Source: Selaginella moellendorffii (Eukaryota; Streptophyta; Lycopodiopsida; Selaginellales; Selaginellaceae). Taken from it: a stretch of 64,000 nucleotides of DNA. Below the pieces are notes generated by a model. It saw nothing but the letters and a program-made list of their open reading frames with translations, searched no databases and was not told the origin of the DNA. How positions within the stretch are numbered: the first letter of the stretch is position 1; every line of letters starts with the position of its first letter. Positions 41,256-51,983 of this stretch are shown here, piece by piece. The stretch covers positions 180,320 to 244,319 of the forward strand of contig NW_003314408.1 of NCBI RefSeq assembly GCF_000143415.4, given 5' to 3'. The position numbers were made by a program, and so were the translations under genes.

Positions 41256-44200
41256 ATGTCTGTAGATAGCATGGTTCTTGAGGAGGAACTGGATAGCAGC
41301 TACGAGGCCACTGATGAAGGTGCGTTTCCCTTGCGCGCGAGATGATAGCTCGGAATAGCTGAGACAGATGGTTTCTCCTGTGTAATCGTGTAGAGGTTGC
41401 CGAGTATGCAATGTGGCTGGGATTCGATTTGCCTCATGAGAAGCAGCTGCTGTGGATAGCTAGAGAGGGATTAAAAGCGGAGTTACCAGCACAATGGAAA
41501 CCATGGTATGTGTTCTCTTTTTTTTTTTGGTTTTTTCCTTTTTGTTTCCATCGATTGAGTTGGCTGCTATTGTAGTCGGACAGAAGAGGACGAGATCTAT
41601 TATTTTAACTTCGATACTGGGGAGAGCACTTGGGATCATCCGTGCGATGATTTCTACAGGTATGCTTTTTTTTCTTCTTCTTTTGCTTCAATATCTGTTT
41701 CTTTGTAGGAAACTGTATAAAGAAGAAGCTCTTAAGCTGAGCAATCAACGGAAGATACAGCAGCTACAAGCGTCTTCTCGGGCAGAACAGGTAACTTTGG
41801 CTTTTTTCTTCTATATTCTGGTTGTTTGTTTTTTTGTTTTTTTGTTTGAATTCTAGGTGCGACTTAATGCTGCCAACAAAGTGGGAAATGGTAAGCAAAG
41901 TAGCCAGATCGAGTGTTGTAAATCATTTTATGGTTTTCTTCGTTGCAGGCGCAGTGGCAGGAGACCATTGCAACAAAAATACTTTTCACGTCTCCGAATG
42001 CAAGGATGTAAGTAATATCGTTTCTGTCAGCTTTATCAAATGGCTTTGTTTGTACAGCTTGTTCCAGTAACCAATATTGTTGAGGAAAAACCTGGGAGGC
42101 TGGTCGTGAGGTGGAAATCTGCCTTAAGTGATGTAACTGACCGTGACCAGAAAAGAGCTCAGCTGAAGGAGAAAATGAAGCTAAAGATCGACGACGGTGA
42201 ACCGCTAGACAAAGGGAATGCGAGCCCCACCCAGATCCCGGTTATAGAACTTACTCCCGTCAGCAGTGAGCATAAGAATCCGACGCAGAGGAGCTTGCAG
42301 CAAGGACAGAACTATCAGAATCAACGACAGGAGATGATCGAACAAGTCGAAAGGCGGATAGAGATTGAAAAGAAGCTTTTGCACGAGAGGGATGCGAAAC
42401 AACTCGAACGGGAGCTTGATCGTGAGCGGCAGTTTCTAGATATCCAGGAAATGCAGCGCAAACGGGCGACGGAAGCCAAAAGACAGCTAGATGCGGAGGC
42501 ATATCGGAAAAAGGAGGAGGAGCTGATATCTCGAAAACAAAAGCGGGTGGAAGAATTCAAGTCAATGGTGAGCGAGGAGCTAGATTCTTTTGAAAAATCA
42601 CGCAGAGAAAGGTTACAAGAATATCGGGAGAACTTGCTCGACAAGGAGATCCAAATGATGCAGTTGGAGAGAGACGAAATGAGCCGTCGAGTTTCTAAAG
42701 CCGTGGAAGGTTACGACGGCGTCGTAACACGAGAGCTGAGGACTAAGATGCTTGAGAGAGCCAAGCAAGATGTAGCGGAGACGGAAGAGGCCAGTTTTGC
42801 ATCGGAGTTCCAAGCAGTGATCGAAAGAGTCGGGAAGAGCGTCCAGCTAGAAGCGGAAAAGCTGCAAAAGGAGCTCCAGCAACAAACTGAGGCTGAGATG
42901 GCGGGCCTGAAGCGCTCACTCCTGAAGCACAAGCGAGAAGAAATGCTCCTACAAGTGGAGACAGTGGACGCCGAGCTGAGAGCGGAGATGGAAAGGATGG
43001 AAACCATCATCAGGGAAGCTTACGAGAGAAAAAGCGTTAGAACAGAGAACGGTGGCGACAGGTCCCGCACTCCCGACGACATAGAAAGCGTGAACCACTT
43101 CCAGGCCAACGGTGCTTTTACGAATGCCTTGCAAAAAGCCGCATGCGAAGTGCTCCTCAACATGGTGGTGAAGGGCAGAGCAGACCACAAGGAAGAGAAG
43201 TGCTGCGAAGAAAAGTTTAGCGAGATAAAGCATTGGATGGATGGCTTCGAGAAGAAGATGAGGACGCTGATGGTGACGATAGAGGACACACGGGACTCTT
43301 TTGCCGGCTACAGGACACACTCAGATCGGCGACGACGGAGTAGCTGTGCTTGCGACGCCAACGTCCTTATGTGCGAAGCCTTTCAACCTTTCTGTCACGG
43401 ATCCGGGGTTATCGACGCTGCAGGGTGCTCAAACTCGCAGGCCAGAAGCTCCAACGTAAACATTTCCCTGAAGCCGAAACGACCATCGCCAACTTGTAGC
43501 TGCGAATATTATGGCGGACCTGGAGTTTACAGCAAGCCGAGGAACACAGCGGAGCACTGGAAGGTGGACGTTGAGACGGACAGTGACGCTGGTCGAGTGA
43601 GCGATCGGGCTCATAGCTCCAGGATGGGAAGGCATAAGAGAGAGAAGGCGCTTAAGTGCAAGAAGAAGGTAAAGCATTCGCTTCAAACTCGTGCTGCTGT
43701 AGCTGGAAAACGTTGTACAGGTGAGGATCCGGGGGTGCAACAAAAGAGTGGGGAAAGAGCGAACTTTGGCAACTTAGGTGCTCCTGCGATCTACGATGAG
43801 CAAGACACGGCCAGCAACCTTGACGACGAGCCGGGTGGCTTGAGTCTAAGCAACAGCGCATGTAGCAGCAGTGGCTCCGGAGAAGGAGAAGTGAAAAAGC
43901 GCGGCAGGCTCAACCGGCTTCGCAAGGGACTGTTCGTCGTCAAGGGAAAGTTTCTCAAGTGGTCAGCCGCGAGGGCAAACGCCACCGGCACTAGCACCGC
44001 CACCACCACTAGAGCGGTGCGGGGAGTCCAAAAGGCCGATATCGCGAAGCTCCAGCTAGAGTGTCGGAAGAAGCTGAGGCAGCTACCAATCGGTTTGAGG
44101 TGGAAAGTCGCCAAGCTTGTCAGGCGGTCGCCTCGCTCCAATGGTTTCTACGCATCGGCAGACGAGTGGCCAAATCTCGAGTCTGAATCATCGCCAGACT

Positions 44201-44295
44201 TTCTCAATGACATCCCACCTGTGAGTTTTTCTTTTTTCCTTTCGTTTTTCTAAGCCTTTTCTTCGGCCTCCATCTGATTTCGTAAGCAGGTCTGA
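41256..44295 (+). CDS. CEP164: CEP164-like centriole distal-appendage protein (WW domain, long coiled coil)
   Basis: Eight exons: 41256-41319, 41394-41505, 41576-41659, 41709-41790, 41857-41890, 41949-42007, 42058-44220, 44290-44295; about 867 residues. The start ([20 protein letters not shown]) and the following block ([51 protein letters not shown]) match the N-terminal WW module of CEP164. CEP164 anchors mother centrioles to membranes and recruits TTBK2. The long seventh exon is highly charged coiled coil ([40 protein letters not shown]) to about residue 470, then a low-complexity tail. Splicing to 44290 gives an immediate stop (GTC TGA). The 3' end is the weak part of the model. Expected role: basal bodies of motile sperm. 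Confidence 0.85.
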
Positions 44296-45186
44296 TGGAA
44301 CAAGTTACAACACCTCAAGCAAGGAACCGGCTGGAAAGGCGGACATCTTGCGTGAGGTCTGCCTTTTGTTTTCCTGAGAGAGGATGGCATTTGTTCCGAG
44401 AGAGCTTTGGATTCTTATCTCATGCACCAACCTTCCTGGCAGTGATGGCGCGACGCAAACCAACCTTGCGAAGTCAATAAGAGAGCTCTCGCTTCCAATT
44501 GCTATCCTGGATGGAGAAGGAAAGGGAAACGAAAAAAAGCAAGAAAGGCGATGGCCAACGTCAACAAGCAAGCATCTCAGTTGCGTATGCAGAAGAAAAA
44601 AGTGTTGTCAACATCGCATACTGTAACACTCCTGTCTGTCCGGCTGATCAGGTAACAGTGTCACTTCCTACTTTTGCTTCCATGTTTTCTACGCTTTTTT
44701 TCCTTCCGACTTTTCTTATGCTAACCCGATCTCTCTGCTGGGCTCTGAACTGATTGCTTGTCTCCTGCAGCAGGAATCCACAGTGGGAGATCCGCCGCGT
44801 AAGCGCGAGTGATGTCACACACCTCTTCCCGATCGATCGTGCGATGTTGCTGGCCGGCAAAAAACGAAAGGCGGTGGTGGTGCTCGCTCGCACTAAAAAC
44901 TCAAAGAGTAGGGAGACAGTCCAGATGCGCTGCAACATGCTCTGGTGGTCGAGCTCGTTCGTCTCCAAGCTCTTCCTACGGATCTTTCGTCACTACAGAG
45001 ATTACATTACAGATATCAAGCAGCAGCAGTAGCAGCACCAGAGATTCTTTCGGGTTTGGACAAGTCCAGCAGCCATAGCTTTTAAGCCAAGCAAGACAGG
45101 TGGGGGAGAAAGAAAGAAAAAGAAAAAAAAAAAAAACAGCACAGCGTAGAGTATGGAGCAGTACTGTATAAAGTGAACAAGGCAGA
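44296..45186 (+). other. Possible extra 3' exons or 3' untranslated region of the CEP164-like gene
   Basis: A plus-strand open block ending ...NIAYCNTPVCPADQ (to 44651) is followed by a normal donor (GTAACA) and an acceptor (CTGCAG near 44770). It would continue in phase as QESTVGDPPRKRE-stop. Another frame stays open from 44754 to 45032. Neither connects in frame to the end of the long exon by a simple GT-AG intron, so I leave them unassigned. Transcript evidence would decide. Confidence 0.3.
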
Positions 45187-46524
45187 TCACTTGTTGGCAG
45201 CGGTCAGTTGGTCCTCGGCTGCCCGTGGAGCTGGCAATGCAACGGAAAAGGAAAGAAAAAAGAAAAAACACAAAAACAAAAACGCAACAGCAGATCAGAT
45301 GAGGAACCAAACAAAGTTGACAAAACGCGAGAGATCTTCGGTTGCTCACCTAGACCAATGGCTTCGGAACCTTTCATGATCCTCAGGCGCTTGACGGCCC
45401 CCACAAACATCCTGATCGAGAAGAAGAAACGAGCAAAACGTAAAAAAAACGAAAGTGGCGATCGACAACACTTACTCCCAAGGAACATCGCCGACGAGCA
45501 TGAGATCGCCGTCCTTGTCTTCGTACGTGAGCACGTAGTCGGAGCCATAGATGAAGTTAAACTTCTTGGTGTCGCTCACGAGCTTGTCCTTGGCCACGGC
45601 CTTGCCGGCTCCGGATTGTCCTGCCAAGATCACAAGTAAGCGCTCTCTATCCTCGGATCACCGCTACGTTACCGCTGATGAATCGTCTAAACATCTCCTC
45701 CAGGGCGCCGGACAACCGCTCGTAGCTGCTGTGAGTCCGCAAGTTCACCTTCCTCCCGATTGGAACTCCATCCATGTACACCTTGACGAGCTGCGATCCC
45801 GCTGCCTGGTGCTGGGACGAAGTTCCAGGGGTGGCGGCGGCGGCGGCGGCGGCGGCAGCTGGGCTGGAGGGATTGGACAGAGAGTCCACCGTTTTGGCGT
45901 GATGAACAGTGGGAGCCGCGAGTGAATTCTTCCGGAATGATTGGACTGGGGGCCATCCCACTGGAGCCCTGTCGTCACGAGAAAGAGCTAATGAGATCGA
46001 TCCAACCAAAATCCAATTCGCGGCGCTGGGACTCACCTGGACTGGCTCGCGTCCTCCACGACGTGCTTCTCCACGCACTCGTGAAGATCCGGGGGCTTGA
46101 GGTGGCACGACGAGGACGAGGACGAGGATCGCTGCTGCTGCTGCTGCTGCTGCTGCGGATGCCAGGCCTGGGCATCTGGTGTCACGCTTGGGGCAAATCG
46201 AGCAGGCTGCTGTGGCTGCGCGGGCTTGGATTTGGCGCTCGACCCATTTGCCCCTTTGTCCTCCTTGTCCCCGTGATGCTGCTCGCTGCCGTTCTTGTGG
46301 AACCCATTGGAGCGCTGCTGCTGCTGCTCTAGCTCGTCTTCCTGTGGAGATCCGGGCAGCCCCAGCTGGAGCTCCGTCCTTCGCATGTTGAGACCACCCG
46401 CGCTTACCTTGATGCTACTGCTGCTCTTGCCGGCCAGGGGATTCTGCTGCTGCTGCTCGGCCAGGCCAATGTAATCGTGCTCCTTGGCAGCTTGGCTCCC
46501 TGTTGCCTCTGCTTCCAGTGTCAT
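45187..46524 (-). CDS. IAA: Aux/IAA auxin-response repressor
   Basis: Five exons (minus): 46037-46524, 45673-45968, 45476-45620, 45350-45411, 45187-45230; 344 residues. Domain I has the EAR motif LQLGL (residues 52-56, in [12 protein letters not shown]), which recruits TOPLESS-type co-repressors. The domain II degron VGWPPV (166-171), read by TIR1/AFB with auxin, is intact and starts just after intron 1. The C-terminal PB1 domain has the basic face ([19 protein letters not shown]), the acidic OPCA motif ([19 protein letters not shown]) and ends [18 protein letters not shown]. Gln, Ser and Ala runs separate domains I and II and II and III. It is a canonical nuclear repressor that dimerises with ARF factors. 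The CT/GA-rich leader lies upstream of 46524. No TGTCTC element was noticed near the start. Confidence 0.96.
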
Positions 46525-48785
46525 GGATCGATCAATGGAGCTTCCTCTCCTGCTTGCTCCCTTGTTCTTGGAGGAAGACTACTCGCCCATCACCATCGCC
46601 TCAATCTGGCACACGCGCAGGCTTTAGATCTCAAGCTCACACAGGCTAGAGAGAAGAGAGAAGCCGAGAGTGAGAGAGAGAGAGAGAGAGTGAGTGAGAG
46701 AGCTCTAGGGAGGAGAAGAGATGTTCACATACCATCCGGCCTTTAGCCTCTCTTTGTTTCACAGAAAGAGAGCTTGCTCCTTCTCCTCCTCTTTGTTCTT
46801 GTGTGTGTCGTAGCAGCAGAAGAGTCACTATTCACTTTTGGTGTGGCATTTTGTTGGGTGCCATGGCTGCTGGCTTCCCTTCCTATCCTCTTCCTCCTAT
46901 CATCAAGCAACAAATCAAAGGCCGTTTCTCTCATTTACATTATGCGCTCCAAACATTGTACAACCACACCACCTAAAAAAGCATTGGATCATTTCTTAAA
47001 ACCGGCGCCCCTCTCTAGGCCCCCTGCTGCTTTGTTTGCTTGCTTGCCAAAAGGCAAAAAAAAAAAAAAAATTCACCGCCACAACATCATCAAAATTATA
47101 AGCTTTTTTTTTTTTTTTTTCTCGCCTTTTTTTTCTTGCCTGGGTTGTCAGCCCAGCATATCATCTCCCAGAAGATATCATCAGCACCAAAACAATTAAA
47201 CCCCACAGACAGAGGGACGACAGGCCACTAAGACGCGGACGGACCATCTAACGCTTTCGGTCAATCAGACGGATCCGGTCAAACGTGGGGGCTGTTTAGC
47301 TGACGGAGGTGAAATAAAATTTTGTCAACTGTTTCAACCCCCTGGTAAAACGACAAGGCGCAGACAGGAGTGAAATTTAATGGCGCAATTGCCGTACCCC
47401 CCTCTCCCCAGTGCATGTTGGGGTGAGGTCGTGGTGACGGTCGTGCCGTACGACAAATTCCTTCCCTTCTTTACTGTGATGGTCTTCTTTAGCGTTTAAC
47501 CGGACCTTAGCCTTTAGGTGGCGATCCGATTTTGATTGATCTTATAGTTTTTGCTGCAACCACAGTGGAGCGGAATGGAACGAGAAGGAATCCTCCCGAC
47601 ATTGAGGACAAAATAATACGATTCCGGGGAATAAAGAAAGGGTTTGCTGCAGCGATCTTGTTACGCCAGTGGCCAACCGTAAGGCTGTGCCATGTTTTTA
47701 TCACCACATTCTTGCAAAATAAAAAGGCGTGGGTGTGTGTTATGCTTTTTCTTCTCACTAGTTGCAATTCTAAATTTTATTTGTATTTAAGTTTTCGCTT
47801 TCCCAGCATTTGTCTGCCTTTGGGCTCTCAAAGACCGGGCAACTTGGCGCGGTTATCTCTTTTTTTTCTCTCTCTGCAAGTTTTTTAAAATATATCTGTC
47901 TGTATATGTAAGAAAATAAAGCCCTGGTTTTTTAATGGATATCTGCGTATGTATAATAAAATAATTTCACAAGCACACCAGCGTACCTTCTCGTTGGGAC
48001 GAAATAGTAAGGAAGTTAGCTGCAACAACACTCTCGGAGAATTATCTCGTCTTGAATGAATCTGGCATTAGCAGCAGTCGATAGCGACGAAGAAAAATAA
48101 TAACCAAAAAACAAAAAAAAACTCAGGGAAATAGCCCGTGCTTCTCCACTGCTCAAAAGTAATCAATTCATTCATGCGATGGTAGAGAGCCGGCGTAAGA
48201 AGAACGCAACGCAAACAAGAAAGAAAGCAGGAACTAAAAGAGATTTCACGGCACAGAGAAATATGCAAACCCGGAGCGAGTGGATCGAGAAAGCTTTGCA
48301 TCGATTCAGTCAGAGGGACGGACGAAAGCATCCAAATCAAGCTTCGCTCAGTTTCCTGTAACGGAAGCCTATTATTCTTATTCAACGAGGCTGAGGACGG
48401 CACAGCCAAATAAAATTCCACTTACACAAGACACGTACCTCACAGCTCGAGCATCTGGCTCGTTGTGCTGGTTCTACAAAAATGGAGGAAAGTGGCTAGT
48501 TGGCTGCTGAGTTCAGTTGTGTGTCCTCTGTAAGTTCATCAAGTGAGTCAAACGAGGATGGAAAGGAAAAAAAAAACGAAAAGCAGGCGCTGTGGAATGA
48601 CGTGACTGAGAGAAAGCGAGAGTGATGCAGCGAGCCATCAGTAAACAAGAACTAGTTATCAGAGACAAGAGACTCTGAGAACTGGGATTAGATGATTGTC
48701 ATCACTGGCTGCTGCCACAAAACCGAGAGAGAAAAAAGAGGAGAAAAGAAAAAACAAACAAGAAACTAAACTCTGGCATGGAGGA
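46525..48785. other. Intergenic region, promoter side of Aux/IAA
   Basis: Contains a GA run at 46665-46700, poly-A and poly-T tracts at 47055-47120 and no supportable gene. Short frames at 47532-47888 and 48068-48421 have no recognisable domain. Confidence 0.5.
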
Positions 48786-49217
48786 CTACTTCAAACCTTT
48801 GTAGACTTCGGGGAGCTGGAGGCCGACTCTATGAGCAGTGTCTTTCAATCGCTCCTTCTCCTCTTCCGATCGGTCCACAGCTATGTTGTAAGACAAGAGA
48901 AGATCCTGCAATCAAGAAAGAAAGGAAAAGAAAGAAAAGAACACGAGTAAATGATAGAACGCAGAAACGTTCTCTGGCGATAGTGCTAGAGATTTAGCTT
49001 GGAAAGAGGGCGAGCTTACGCTGTGATGGTGGACGCTGGCGACCAACGAGGCATAATCCTTGGCGAGCCGGAGCTTATCGTAGGCATCGGCGGGGGAGAG
49101 CGCCGCATTCTTCCGGAACTCTTCCGCCATGAATTCCTTGAAATGCGCTTCGCTACTTACATGCTTCTTCACGACCCGGAGGAGATGCCTGTAGGTCGAT
49201 CGCACCGCCATCGCCAT
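48786..49217 (-). CDS. FMC1-like mitochondrial ATP synthase assembly factor (LYR-like superfamily)
   Basis: Two exons (minus): 49020-49217 and 48786-48905, with a 114-bp intron; 105 residues. It begins MAMAVRSTYRHLLRVVKKHV, followed by FKEFMAEEFRKNAALSPADA and LRLAKDYASLVASVHHH. Exon 2 adds SDLLLSYNIAVDRSEEEKER and ends VGLQLPEVYKGLK. Size and helix pattern fit the FMC1/C7orf55 group, a three-helix LYR-like fold that assists assembly of the F1 part of mitochondrial ATP synthase. I infer the role from family resemblance only. A longer in-frame upstream ATG exists at 49424, but its extension looks like leader sequence. Divergent from the fucosyltransferase gene with a short shared promoter. Confidence 0.78.
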
Positions 49218-49457
49218 TTGCTGGTGACCTAACCCTAAATCCAAGAAAATGGCAAAGAAAATAGTAGAGATAGAAAGGGGTCTCCGCCAAAATCGATCGG
49301 CCAGGAGCCCGCATTTTGGATTGGCCATCGCGGTAAGCTGCCCGATCGCTCGCTGCTCCCCTCGACTGGCTGCCGATTGATGCAAAGATCGCTGGTGCTG
49401 CGACGGGAGATCGCAAACGGGCATGGCGAGCGTGCGGTGGAGGAGGATGGAGTGAGC

Positions 49458-50850
49458 ATGGATTCGCCACGCAAAGGCAGCGGCGGCGGTGTGTGTGAGA
49501 TGGCTCCTCTAGCGGGATATAGGAAATGGGGACTTTTGGGCAGTTTCTTAGTCACAGCAGTGGTGCTAGTGGTTTTCCTGTGCCACACCGAGTCCCGGCG
49601 CGAGCAGGAGATCTTCCAAGACGCGGAGGTTTTGGAGGAGCAGAGGAAGAACAGGATGGCAGCGGTGGAGGAGAAGTTCGCGTTCCATGACACTGTCGAC
49701 GCGTTTCGAAGGTGGGACGAGAGCGTGGGGTGCTCTCGGTTCCGGCGGAGCTTCCGCAACTTGACCGGGGATTTTGTTCCTCGCCCGCCGAGCTTCCAAG
49801 ACCCGGAGATCAAGTGTAGCAAGCTCCGGAAGAAGCACGTCGGGATCCACGTAAAGTCGTGGACGTGGATCCCGGACAACTTGGACAACTTGTACTCTTG
49901 CGGCTGTGGATTGAGCTGCCTGTGGACGAAGTCTCCCGTGCTGGCCGACAAGCCGGATGCGCTCTTCTACGAGTGGAACAAGCCTCCCGTGGAGGTACGC
50001 TAAAGGTGCTGGATTGTTTGTGCAAGTCCTCTAAAGTTTCTTCTTTTTTCCTTGCTTTTCGATTCCACAGAGAAAATCGGGAGACCCTCTACGCATCTAC
50101 ATCGATATCGAGCCCCAGAAGCAGCGAGCCCCCGCTCAGGACATTTTTGTCAGCTACCACCATAGCTCGGACGTGCAAGCGACGTACGCTGGCGCGTTGT
50201 TTCACAACTCGAGAAATTACTACATATCTCCAACCAAGAACAAGGTACATAGCCGTTTTGTTTCTCTCTAGGCTCTTGTTCCTCACGGTGTTGTTCTCGT
50301 TTAACAGGAAGTTCTCGTTTACTGGTCCTCGTCGAGGTGCCTTCCCGAGAGGCAAGAGACCGCGAGCAAATTCCTGGCACTCGTGAACCACCACTCGTTT
50401 GGGAAATGCCTCAACAACGTCGGGGAGAGAGACGCGGCTCTGGAAATGTATCCAGAGTGTAGGCAGGAAGGGCAGGACCAGCAATGGAACCAACATCTCC
50501 ACTGCGCGATGTCGCACTACAAGTTCGCCTTGGCGATCGAGAACACGAGAACCGAAAGCTACGTCACGGAGAAGCTCTTCTACGCCCTCGACGCCGGGAC
50601 GGTCCCCATATACTTTGGAGCTCCCAACGTCATGGACTTCGTGCCTCCCAAGTCGATCATCCTGGCCAGCGAGTTTAGCAGCATGGAGAGTCTGGCCGAG
50701 TTCGTCAAGGGACTGGCTCAAGATCCAGTCCGGTATGCCGAGTACCACGCTTGGAGACGGTGCGGAGTGACTGGGAATTACTACTGGGCCAGAGCGCTCA
50801 GTCTTGATTCTCTTCCTTGCAGGCTGTGTGCTTGGATAAGCAGGAACTAA
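49458..50850 (+). CDS. Alpha-1,3/4-fucosyltransferase (GT10), Golgi type II membrane protein
   Basis: Three exons: start 49458 to 49994, 50071-50244, 50308-50850; 417 residues, or 443 from an upstream in-frame ATG at 49380. I prefer 49458 for its better start context (A at -3, G at +4). One membrane anchor near the N-terminus (WGLLGSFLVTAVVLVVFLCH), then a stem and catalytic domain. The GT10 signature is clear: FALAIENTRTESYVTEKLFY, ALDAGTVPIYFGAPNVMDFV, PPKSIILASEFSSMESLAEF. An acceptor-side block reads DIFVSYHHSSDVQATY. Plant GT10 enzymes add core alpha-1,3-fucose or Lewis-a alpha-1,4-fucose to N-glycans in the Golgi; the linkage here is not certain. A broken copy lies at 57097-57660. Confidence 0.9.
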
Positions 50851-50904
50851 ACTGAAATAATCATTTTTGTGTCTGCTCAGCACAAGATCGGTTTGTATCA
50901 TGAA

Positions 50905-50990
50905 TCTTCTTTGTTCGTTGACATACTGGATATTAAGAGATACACAACTATAATTGGCAATGCGAACTCATGAACATTGATGGATATTAT
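50905..50990 (-). pseudogene. Stub of a PPR gene 3' end beside the fucosyltransferase
   Basis: On the minus strand this reads VVYLLISSMSTN, matching GYLLLSSMSAE near the C-terminus of the intact PPR gene at 57720-59426. Flanking bases (GACATACT...AAGAGATA...ACAACTATAAT...GCGAACT on the plus strand) align with 57760-57815. Everything upstream of the PPR is gone. It is the remnant of a GT10-PPR tail-to-tail pair duplicated elsewhere in the window. Confidence 0.75.
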
Positions 50991-51904
50991 AGGAATATTT
51001 TTTTGTACCAATAATAGAATCTTAGAACCATCAATAGTTTTAGTTGCGAGACTTGATTCCAATTGCACTCCCAACTAAAAGAGATCTAACTATTTAATCA
51101 TAATTGTAAGTAAGATTTATTTATCCATTAACTTTCTCCTAAACTTCAGATTATAGAAAAAAACTGAAGTACTCCAAGAAATTAAAAGTAAAATATATTC
51201 TCATTCACATATTGCTTCCGAAGTAGTGCATGTGTTTTGTGATTGAGGGTTCAGAGATGCTGTGGCTTTGATAAGCAAAATATGATAAAATACCAGCCTT
51301 CGGCCAAATGCCATATTACCTATATGACACATAATATTCACTGTCTCAGGGGGTTAATAAAAGAAATGCTTTTGCTCGAGGCACAGACTGATGGGTCCCA
51401 TTGAAATGATAAGTTGTTCAACCATTGATAAGTAAATGCTTAAATCTCCCATAGGTCACGAAAATTCACCAAGAAATGTTTTAACCTTACCATCCTAGAA
51501 TATGCCTGATTATATCATTGGATGGTTTGTGAATAGCTAAACTACAAAATTGATTTAAATATTTGTAACTATATAAAAAATATTCTAAGCATATTCTAAG
51601 CTGTTTTGCTTTCCATCAATGTATCTTACATGTTTTGAATCCTGTTGTGCCTCATAAGAAAACATATTAATGAAAAAACCATTAACATTCATGTATGAAA
51701 GATAACTCCAAAAAGTAAACATGACACTCAATCAAAGTGTTATTATCTTATACTTTTATTGTGTTAAATTAAGTATTTTCTCAGCCAAAAGAAATAGAAT
51801 AATTTTACTTTTCATTAGAACTAAACCTTTATAAAAATAAATCTCAAGATGGCTAAACATGGATATGGTTGCTTTCTTGTGAAGTTGTAATACATAACAA
51901 ACTT
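50991..51904. other. AT-rich intergenic DNA
   Basis: AT-rich, no supportable gene on either strand. Confidence 0.6.
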
Positions 51905-51983
51905 GCTCCTAGTGCAAATGGTAAGCCAGCCGGAGAGACAGTCAACTTAAACTTCCTTTGCTGGAAGACGTTATGTGGCACAA
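51905..51983 (-). pseudogene. Decayed third copy of the HSP20-domain exon
   Basis: Downstream of the present stop codon the minus strand still resembles exon 5 of the HSP20-like gene. It has the CGCGAGAGGAAGTGATTGTG core, CGTCTTCCAGCAA and AAGTTTAAG, but with deletions and stops. It is therefore a dead third repeat unit. Confidence 0.75.

Noticed and set aside
44754-45032. 92-codon frame downstream of the CEP164-like gene
   Set aside because: Could be a last exon, but no in-phase GT-AG path joins it to upstream exons; left as uncertain.
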